NCBI RefSeq assembly: GCF_011087585.1
Contig: NZ_VJOT01000049.1
Span: 1-35,135, forward strand
Direction: 5' to 3'
DNA length: 35,135 nucleotides
Source: Neochlamydia sp. AcF84
GTDB lineage: Bacteria; Chlamydiota; Chlamydiia; Chlamydiales; Parachlamydiaceae
In this document: positions 7,164 through 14,900 of the stretch, piece by piece
Numbering within the stretch: position 1 is the first letter of the stretch
Layout: every line of letters begins with the position of its first letter
Translations under genes and position numbers: made by a program
Notes under the pieces: generated by a model
Databases searched by the model: none
Told to the model about the DNA's origin: nothing
What the model saw: only the letters and a program-made list of their open reading frames with translations

Positions 7164-8510
7164 TTATTTCAATTCGAGCAATCTGTTTATAGTAACAGTT
7201 AAAAGTTTAGCCAACATGATGTCATCTTCCATAGCGATATATTTTTTCCTTTCTATCTCTCCCCATATTGCATCAAAACTTCCTTTAAATTGTAAAGCTA
7301 AATATTCTCTGTTACCTACTGCTTGTATCTGCTCAATATTTATGTTAAGTGCTTGATAGATGGCATCTTGGCCGCTTTCTGCTGAAGCTTTGCTAGCTTG
7401 TATCTCTTCTTTCTGAGATTCTTCAGACTCTGCAGCAGCTACCGAAGAACTAGAGGCATGAGAAATAATCTCTGTGAGGGAGAGATCTTCTGTTTTATTG
7501 CTCGCTTGCGATTCCCCCTTATCAGCATCGGATGGTACAGAATCATTCAGCCATTCAGGAGGGACAGGTTGAGTCTGAATGTGCTCTTCTGTTTCAGTAA
7601 AAGTATTTAATGAAGGTGCATCCAGGATTATATAGGGAGTTTCTGGTTGTGATAAGCTTTCCCTCACCATTTGAATGCCCTCTTTGATAAAAACCTTTTC
7701 TGTTTCGGAAAAAGCATCACTGCCAAAAAGATGAGCCTTGCCTGCAATAACTATAATTTTGTCAGCAGAGCTTAAACTTTGCTGAATATTTTCTACCATT
7801 CCCCTATTACGCTCAAGAATCGGTTGTATTGTTATTTCTCTTATCATACTATAAAACGTATCTAAATAAATCTTTAAAGATGTTAAAAAGCTTAAGGAGG
7901 CTTCCTTTTGATTGATATGAGATTGAAGTTCTTGTAGATGAATCTTTAAGTCATCTAAATTGCTTTCTACACTTGAACGTAATGATGGATGGTTATTATC
8001 TTCTATCCATTCAGGTATCTGCGCAGATGTTAGATTCTTCAAAATATTTCCAATTTCTCTCCTGTTGCTTGTAGAAGAATCAGATAAATAGGCAATAAAG
8101 GCATGGCACAACTTTATATGAAGACGACTAACAACTTTATTATAGAAAGACTCTATTACTGCTTTTGAGGCATCTGTATCCCACGATGAGATGTAGATAT
8201 GCTCCCGATAAGCACTAGGTAATGAGGCTATGTACTCTGCTCTTATGTTTATATCTCCTTCTACTAAAAGCTTAATCTTACCGTTATTTTCACTTAAATA
8301 TTGAGAAGCTACCGCATTTACAAGCTTGCCTATCTGTTCCGTTGCTTGCCCATGAATTTCGCCAATCATGATGACTTTAGCCTCCATAACTTGAGCCGGG
8401 AGAGAATCTGAGGCCTGGCTTTCCTCCGAAAGATTACTTGCTACCGCAGTAAAATTGAGTAGGTGATTGGTTAAATGGTTTCTTGCATTGAAAGAAAGAT
8501 CTGGTTCCAT
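7164..8510 (-). CDS. protein with ChaN/TIKI/TraB-like domain, host-interaction candidate
   Basis: This encodes 448 residues; CAAGGAGAA lies just before the ATG, a good ribosome site. The N-terminal 35 residues are polar with no signal peptide. Residues 43-265 have the spaced motifs of the ChaN/EreA/TIKI/TraB fold: VIMIGEIHG at about 47-54, LLVEGD at 81-86, ERNRGMVENI near 233-242 and IVIAGKAHLFG at 254-263. In known members the conserved Glu and His residues lie in a shared cleft (haem binding in ChaN, hydrolysis in EreA or Tiki). Between motifs lies a helical region (160-230). After residue 300 comes a low-complexity part rich in Ser, Glu and Ala (for example SHASSSSVAAAESEESQKEE), then a short folded C-terminus. 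The fold assignment rests on motif spacing only; the substrate is unknown. It is transcribed alone, away from the F-box array. Confidence 0.72.
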   Translation of the reverse strand: MEPDLSFNARNHLTNHLLNFTAVASNLSEESQASDSLPAQVMEAKVIMIGEIHGQATEQIGKLVNAVASQYLSENNGKIKLLVEGDINIRAEYIASLPSAYREHIYISSWDTDASKAVIESFYNKVVSRLHIKLCHAFIAYLSDSSTSNRREIGNILKNLTSAQIPEWIEDNNHPSLRSSVESNLDDLKIHLQELQSHINQKEASLSFLTSLKIYLDTFYSMIREITIQPILERNRGMVENIQQSLSSADKIIVIAGKAHLFGSDAFSETEKVFIKEGIQMVRESLSQPETPYIILDAPSLNTFTETEEHIQTQPVPPEWLNDSVPSDADKGESQASNKTEDLSLTEIISHASSSSVAAAESEESQKEEIQASKASAESGQDAIYQALNINIEQIQAVGNREYLALQFKGSFDAIWGEIERKKYIAMEDDIMLAKLLTVTINRLLELK

Positions 8511-9492
8511 AATGTTATTCTCCTTGAATGATTATGAATTTAAAGCAGTACCTTTCTTGCAATTCCTGTGCCAAGATGGGAAAACCAACTTGTTTGTTAC
8601 AAGCAAGAGAAAAAGATAGGGAAGGACGTAAAGATGCTGAGGGATAAATTGCTGAAATGTTAGCGAATTAAGCCACCCTCATAGCTCTAGTCTTAAGGTT
8701 GTCATGTTTAAAAAAAGCGATACGTTTATAAACAACTCTTAATTAGACTGATAAAAATCTTTAAGTGAACATAGGCAATCAATGAAATAGGAAAAGAAAA
8801 ATCTTTTTTTCTAGCCTATTTTTTCTTAGTGATTTTTTTAGACCGTCGAATGATAAAAATACGGAAATTAAATTTAAGGAATGTTTTTTATGTTTTTGAA
8901 AGTCAGCAACTTAATATTTAAGTAGGGAATGCATGATCTAGTATTAAAGAAAAATAATTTTGGAGTTAAAAATTATAAGAAAAGAAGCAAAAACTTGTGC
9001 CATTAGAAAGCCCGTTTGACCTATTACCTCATCCCCCCTCCAACTCTTTAAAAACAGATCTAGATACTTAAGAATTAAGCTATAGAGGAAGAAATTAGAT
9101 CATGAAGGTACCCGGCAATCCAGCCCCTAACAACTTTATAATAATTTTTTAAAGAGAGCGTTTGCCTTATATTCCCATTGCTTTTTTGCTGGCAAATGGC
9201 ACTATTGATTTAAGTTGAAGATAAACGAAAGAACGCTACCAGCATTCCTGGCCTGTCAATTAAAACAATAAGAAGGTAATAGCTTAATAAGATAAAGCAA
9301 AAAGGTTGAGAAGCATGAAGGGCATATTTGTGTAGACACTTTAAAGGTATCTATAAACACACCATTTGAGAGCTGACACTAAAAAAGGATGCCGAAAGTT
9401 TAATAGCACTGGTAGAAAAATGCTTAGGCCTATTTTCGGTCTTTACAAAGATCTGCGGGGATATAAATTTGTAGCTTGTAGGCAGTTTTACG
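8511..9492. other. gene-free stretch between the ChaN-like gene and nqrA
   Basis: About 980 bases with frequent stops in all frames. Apart from the hairpin at 8785-8827, no gene, tRNA or recognisable transposon part was found. A 16-codon frame at about 9102 (MKVPGNPAPN) is too short to support. It may be the remains of a lost gene; nothing identifies it. Confidence 0.6.
8785..8827 (+). terminator. terminator-like hairpin with T tract
   Basis: AAATAGG (8785-8791) pairs with CCTATTT (8815-8821), and inside these AGAAAAA pairs with TTTTTCT. The stem is followed on the plus strand by more T's (TTTC, then a later run of seven). On the minus strand the T tract after the stem is weak, although minus-strand nqrA is the nearest transcript that could run into it. 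No plus-strand gene lies within 2 kb upstream, so its client is unclear. Confidence 0.35.
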
Positions 9493-10884
9493 TTAAGCTA
9501 AGACCTCGCTTGCATAGCGTTTTAAGCCCTGATCTATAATCTCTCCCATTTCTATTTTAGAAGGGTCTACAAAGGAGGGTAAAGCAAAATCTTCTCCACA
9601 AACCTCTAACAACCCTAAAGATTCTGCTAATTCATAATCTTCTGCCATGACTGCTTTCACTAATAGCATAGTGGGTATAGCTAAAGGTTGAACTTGGTCA
9701 TAAAGGGTAGAATCAATGAAGGCGCGCTGCTCGCCGTGTTGATTGGTTGTAAAGCTATAGTCTTTCTTAAATCTAGCTAAATGCCCGGAAAGATAGCCTT
9801 TGCTAAAAGAATATTTATTTATCCCTAACCTGAAGAAATGAAGAAACTCTCGTGAGTTATTTTCAGGAAATACACAGCAGGTATAATCTTCACTGCCTAA
9901 AAAATCGGTTTCTTCTACCTTGCGTCCTGTTAAAGGATCTCCTGAAATCAAACGTTGGCAACCTGGTTGTAGGCGCCCGACTAACAAAGAAGCGATGGGA
10001 TAGCCTGTTTGCACTTTAAAGTAGCCTGTGCAGCCAGGTAGAATACCGGGACCAGCTATGCTGATGACACGTTTAACATGATAATGACCATGGGCTAAAA
10101 AATATCCTAAAGCTACCACCTGCTGAGCATTAACTACCCATACAATATCATCAGCCCTTTTAATAGGGTCTAACGCTTGGATATGCACCGACACATTGCC
10201 AATAGGGTGAGGTCCTTCAGCCGTATGTTGCTGAACATTTTGTGCTTCTATAAAAGCTTTACATGTAGAGCCTGCGCGATAAATTAAATGGACCGTGCCT
10301 GTAGTTAACTTTGCAAGGGCATTTAAGCCTAGCTGAAATTCATTTTCATAGCCTTGCACTTGCATTTCTGCCGGCGGATTATAAGGAGCTGATTCAATCG
10401 CTTTGACAAAAATAGAGCGTGGAGCCTTAAGAGGATCGGCTAAATTATTAAAAGGCCTAACACGAATATTAGAAAAAAAACCTTTCTCTTTCATTAACTC
10501 TATAAGGTTTTCTTTAGACATTCCTTCAAGAGGTTTAGCAGGACGCTCGGCAAAAGGCTCGTCTTCACTTACAGTAATTATAATCTCTTGTAAGCTCCTT
10601 TTATACCCCCGTCTTATTTCTTTAATAACTCCTGAAGCAGGGGCAACAAACATTCTCCCAGGGCATCCCTTATCTTCTACAAGAGGCTGTCCTATCTTGA
10701 CAGCTTCGTCTTGTTTAATAAGAAGCTTAAATTTCAGGTCAGCAAAAGGCTTTAAATCAAGAGAAACTGTAGAGGGAGCATTCAAAGAAATTACTTGGCT
10801 TGTAGAGGATAAAGAATGCGCATGCTCGTTAGGTTTCCCACTTAGAGGGATATCTAAGCCTTTTGTTATTTTTATATATGCCAT
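9493..10884 (-). CDS. nqrA: Na+-translocating NADH:quinone reductase subunit A
   Basis: This encodes 463 residues, the usual size for NqrA, starting MAYIKITKGLDIPLSGKP. The frame is open back to 10950, but the family N-terminus and a GAGG about 12 bases upstream support the ATG at 10884. NqrA is the peripheral cytoplasmic subunit of the sodium pump NqrA-F, which oxidises NADH, reduces quinone and exports Na+. Typical segments are visible: VKIGQPLVEDKGCPGRMFVAPASGVI (about residues 58-85), HPIGNVSVHIQALDPI in the middle and VCGEDFALPSFVDPSK near the end, followed by EIIDQGL. In Chlamydia nqrA also lies apart from nqrBCDE, so the absence of the other subunits here is expected. The gene upstream on the same strand is separated by a terminator hairpin, so nqrA probably has its own promoter. 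Confidence 0.96.
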   Translation of the reverse strand: MAYIKITKGLDIPLSGKPNEHAHSLSSTSQVISLNAPSTVSLDLKPFADLKFKLLIKQDEAVKIGQPLVEDKGCPGRMFVAPASGVIKEIRRGYKRSLQEIIITVSEDEPFAERPAKPLEGMSKENLIELMKEKGFFSNIRVRPFNNLADPLKAPRSIFVKAIESAPYNPPAEMQVQGYENEFQLGLNALAKLTTGTVHLIYRAGSTCKAFIEAQNVQQHTAEGPHPIGNVSVHIQALDPIKRADDIVWVVNAQQVVALGYFLAHGHYHVKRVISIAGPGILPGCTGYFKVQTGYPIASLLVGRLQPGCQRLISGDPLTGRKVEETDFLGSEDYTCCVFPENNSREFLHFFRLGINKYSFSKGYLSGHLARFKKDYSFTTNQHGEQRAFIDSTLYDQVQPLAIPTMLLVKAVMAEDYELAESLGLLEVCGEDFALPSFVDPSKIEMGEIIDQGLKRYASEVLA

Positions 10885-11130
10885 GAATGAGTGCCTCAAA
10901 TAAATATAGCAATTTAATGGAAAATTACTGAAAAGAATAGTTTTTAGCAAGCATTCAAGGAAGCTTAAGAGAATTTCTTAAGGTTAAACACAACTTTATC
11001 TCTTGTCACACTCACCTTATTGATCCCTTATTTGCTCTTTACTTTTGATTTAAAAGCAAAAACCTACATGCAGATCCTTACTCTCTTTAATAAACATTCA
11101 ACGAACTTTAGCCAGTTGCGGAAAAGGAAA

Positions 11131-11191
11131 AAACCTAAAAAACTCATAAAAAATTTTCCTTTTTGAAAGTTAAATCATGAGTTATAGGTTT
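11131..11191 (-). terminator. intrinsic terminator after the small membrane protein
   Basis: On the minus strand AAACCTA-TAACTCAT pairs with ATGAGTT-(TTT)-TAGGTTT, giving two seven-base helices around a small bulge. It is followed by TTTTTTCC. It lies just past the stop of the 11218-11625 gene and about 250 bases before the nqrA start, so it should separate the two transcripts. Confidence 0.55.
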
Positions 11192-11217
11192 AGTAAGTAA
11201 GGTGTAGGCTAAAAAAT

Positions 11218-11625
11218 CTAAGCGTTGCTAGGGCTAAAAAGATATTTTACAATGACCGCTAATATAGCTCCTACAAAAATTCCTGGAGCAGAAATAAACA
11301 GGGCTATAGTTACCACTCCTAGCACAATTCCCCTCACGATTCCTTGCTCATCAATAAACTCATTAAAGTGGCTAAAAAAATCTTGAATTTCTATGGAGTA
11401 ATAAAGCCCTGAAATGATCCCTATCAGCATTCCTCCTGAAAATTGCTCAAAGAACAAAAGAATAATGCCTAAAATCATAATAATATAAGCAATGGAATCT
11501 TTTGTGTTAGTCTTAGCAAAATCGATCAAACCATGGATTTTCTTCTCTCCGTTCTTAAGATGCTCTGCCTCTACTTCACGGATACTCTCTTGCGATGGAT
11601 CTTTATTCTCTTCATCAGCGTTCAT
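11218..11625 (-). CDS. small membrane protein of unknown function
   Basis: This encodes 135 residues, with AAGGGGG about ten bases before the ATG. The first 45 residues are charged and cytoplasmic-looking (NADEENKDPSQES, then EAEHLKNGEKK). Three hydrophobic segments follow: about residues 46-62 (IAYIIMILGIILLFF), 64-78 (GGMLIGIISGLYYSI) and, after an acidic loop (FFSHFNEFIDEQG), a long stretch at 96-128 (GIVLGVVTIALFISAPGIFVGAILAVIV) that could cross once or twice. No enzymatic motif is seen. It precedes nqrA on the same strand. Chlamydia also has a short conserved hypothetical gene beside nqrA, and this may be its counterpart by position, but I could not verify similarity. Confidence 0.8.
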   Translation of the reverse strand: MNADEENKDPSQESIREVEAEHLKNGEKKIHGLIDFAKTNTKDSIAYIIMILGIILLFFEQFSGGMLIGIISGLYYSIEIQDFFSHFNEFIDEQGIVRGIVLGVVTIALFISAPGIFVGAILAVIVKYLFSPSNA

Positions 11626-11988
11626 TTTAACCCCCTTATTCGGTAGTATTATTACTTGCTTGTCAATATAGACCAGCTTTCAGGTAATATTCAATAAAAT
11701 TATTGACAAAAGAACATGAAATCATAGTTTGCAGCTAAGAAAAATAAAATTTATTGCTTGTAACCCCTTGAAGGCAAATCACTAACAATTTGAGCATTTA
11801 TTTCTTACTTTCCTAAGGTAGGATGGATAACAAATGTGAGATTAACTTTTATTCATTAAAATTTAATGGAAGACTTCATCTTTATTACCTCAGCCCTCTG
11901 CTATTTAAATTTTTCTTATTTTTACACCCTGTCTACAAACAGGTTATTTTTTTAAAGGGCTCAAGGTGTAGCCATAAGTGCTTTGTCG
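11626..11988. other. intergenic region including the lost 3' end of the TPR gene
   Basis: 363 bases. The part at 11961-12030 still encodes, in the shifted frame, the ancestral end of the large TPR protein (KEQDRLKKVAEYSDKALMATP, then TGA). A 62-codon plus-strand frame at 11823-12011 overlaps this and has no family features. The stretch next to the membrane protein is AT-rich and could hold its promoter, but no convincing pair of boxes was found. Confidence 0.5.
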
Positions 11989-14900
11989 CTATACTCTGCC
12001 ACTTTTTTTAGCCTGTCTTGCTCTTTTGCGGATTTGTCCTAGGTTACTATAATCTATTGCTACCAAAGGATGATTATCACCCAATAACTTGAGTTTAACG
12101 GCTAAGGATTTCTTAGTATAATAAGTTGCCTTTTCCATATTTCCCTGTTGATAATAAATGCCCCCTAAAATGTTATAATTTTTCGCGACACTAAAATGAT
12201 TTTCATCAAAAAGCTTAAGGTTAATAACTAAAGATTTTTTAGCATACTTAGCTGCCTTGCCTAAATAGCCTTGGGCTTGGTAGATTACTCCTAAGTTAAG
12301 GTAACAAATTGCCGTCTGGAGGTGATTTTCCCCGATAAGATTAAGGCTAATGATAAGAGCTTTGTGGCTATATTTTACTGCCTTATCTAATTTGCTTTGG
12401 GCATGGTAGAGCTGTGCTAAGTTATTGTAACAAGTTACTAAATGGAGATGATTTTCACCCCATAGCTTAAGGTTAATGCTTAGAGATTTCTTAATGTACT
12501 CAGCTGCCTTGTCTAATTTACCCTGCTCTTTGTAGATTGCTCCTAAGTTGCTGTTATCCCTTACTACCAAGAGATGATTTTTACCAAATAGCTTAAGGTT
12601 AATAGCAAGAGATTTCTTGATATAGTTCGCTGCTTGCTTTAAATCATGTTGCTCTCGGTAAATTTGTCCCAAATTGGCGTAATCTGCAGCCACAATAGAA
12701 TGATTTTCACTAAAAAGTTTGAGGTTAATGGCGAGAGCTTTTTTGACATAATAAATTGTATCCTCGATATTTCCTTGTTGATAATGAATAGTTCCTAAAA
12801 TGTTATAATTTTTCGCAATACTAGGATGGTTTTCACCAAACAGCTTAAGGTTAATAGCTAAAGATTTTCTGGTATTTTCAGCTGCCTTGTCTAATTCACC
12901 TTGCTTTTTATAGAGTGCTCCTAAGTTAATGTAACAAATTGCCACCTTGGGATGATTCTCTCCATAAAGCTTAAGGGTAATCGCAACTGCTTTGTTGATG
13001 TAATCTGCGGCCTTTTCCAGATTGCCTTGCTCTGTGTGGATTAATGCTAGATTGTTGTAACGAGTTGCCATCTTGGGATGATTCTCTCCATAAAGCTTAA
13101 GGGTAATGGCAAGCGCTTTTTTGCTGTACTCTACTCCCTTGTCTAAATTGCCTTGCTCTGTGTGGATTAATGCTAGATTGTTGTAACGAGTTGCCACCTT
13201 GGGATGATTTTCTCCATAAAGCTTAAGGGTAATGGCAAGCGCTTTATTGATATAGTCTGCAGCCTTTTCTAAATTGCCTTGGGCTTTGTAAATTGCTCCC
13301 AAATTGTTGTAACCAATTGCGACCTTGGGATGATTTTCTCCATAAAGCTTAAGGGTAATGGCAAACGCTTTGTTGATATAATCTACAGACTTTTCTAAAT
13401 TACCTTGTTCTTGGTAGACTTGTCCTAGGTTGTTGTAACAACTAGCCACTACGAGATGATTTTCTCCATAAAGCTTAAGGGTAATGACAAGAGCCTTGTT
13501 GAGATAAGCTGCCGCTTTTTCTAAATCGCCTTGTTCTCGGTAGACTTCTCCTAGGTTGTTGTAACAACTAGCCATCTTGGGATGATTTTCTCCATAAAGC
13601 TTAAGGGTAATGGCAAGCGCTTTAGTGCTGTAATCTGCTCCCTTGTCAAAATTGCCTTGCTCTGTGTGGATTAATGCTAGATTGTTATAACGAATTGCCA
13701 CATTGGGATGATTTTCACCAAAAAGCCTACGGTCAATAGCAAGTGCTTTACTATTATATTCTGCCGCCTTTTCTAAATTACCTTGATCGTAATGAAGTGC
13801 TCCTTGGCTGTTGTAATCTCTTGCCACCCTAGGATGGTTTTTACCAAAAACCTTACGGTCAATAGCAAGCGCTTTAGTGCTATACTCAGCCGCTTTATCT
13901 AATTTGCCTTGGTCTTGGTAGATTGCTCCTAGGGTGCTATAATCTCTTGCCACCCTAGGATGGTTTTCACCAAAAAGCTTAAGACTAATGATAAGCGCTT
14001 TGTTGATGTAATCCGCAGCCTTTTCTAAATTGCCTAGGTCTTGGTAGATTTCCCCTAAGTTGTGGTAATCTCTTGCCACCGTATGATGGTTTTCACCAAA
14101 TAACTTAAGGTCGATGGTAAGGGCTTTATTGATATAATCTGCAGCCTTTTCTAAATTGCCTTGGCCTTGATAAATCCCCCCTAGGTTGTGGTAATCTCTT
14201 GCCACTGTATAATGGTTTTTACCAAAAAACTTAAGGTCGATTCCAAGCGCTTGGTTGATATAATCCACCGCCTTTTCTAATTTGCCTTGGTCTTGGTAGA
14301 TTTCCCCTAAAGTGAGGTAATCTCTTGCTACCGCAAAATGATTTTCACCAAAAACTTTCAGGTCAATAGCAAGGGCTTTGTTGATATAATCCGCAGCCTT
14401 GTCTAAATAGCCTTGGTCTTGGTAGATTTCTCCTAGGGTGTGGTAATCTCTTGCCACCGTAAAATGATTTTCGCCAAAAAGCTTAAGATCAATAGCAAGT
14501 GCTTTGCTACTATACTCTGTCGCCTTGCCTAAATTGCCTTGGCCTTGGTAGATAAGCCCTAGGTTATTGTAATCTCTTGCCACTCCAGGATGATTTTCTC
14601 CCCAAAGTTTCAGGTCAATAGTAAGCGCTTTGCTGATATAGTTTAATGCCTTATCTAAGCTGCCTTGTTCGTAGTAAATGCTTCCTAGAGCATTTAAAAC
14701 CTCCGAGTTTTGTGAATTTGTTTTTTTTGCTAGAAGGTAATACTTTTTTGCTTTTTTATGTTGAAATAACCTTCGAAGTATATCCCCTTCTGCCATTGGA
14801 GAGGTATCTTTTAAAGCAGAAGATTTAAGTTTTTCTTCATTGCCTGCTAGAAACTCTTTAATAGCTTGATAGAAAGAAATAAAGATGCGGTAAATTTTTC

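Noticed and set aside
9280-9480. Possible decayed transposase near nqrA
   Set aside because: No block longer than a few residues resembles any transposase in any frame.
11935-11960. CCTGT...ACAGG hairpin with a T run
   Set aside because: The T run is on the plus strand, where no gene precedes it, and the stem has only five pairs.
11823-12011. 62-codon plus-strand frame
   Set aside because: It overlaps the former 3' end of the TPR gene in antisense, with no ribosome site or family features.
12013-14658. Regular 126-bp repeats as a CRISPR or satellite array
   Set aside because: The units encode continuous TPR repeats in one frame with no spacers, so they are coding.
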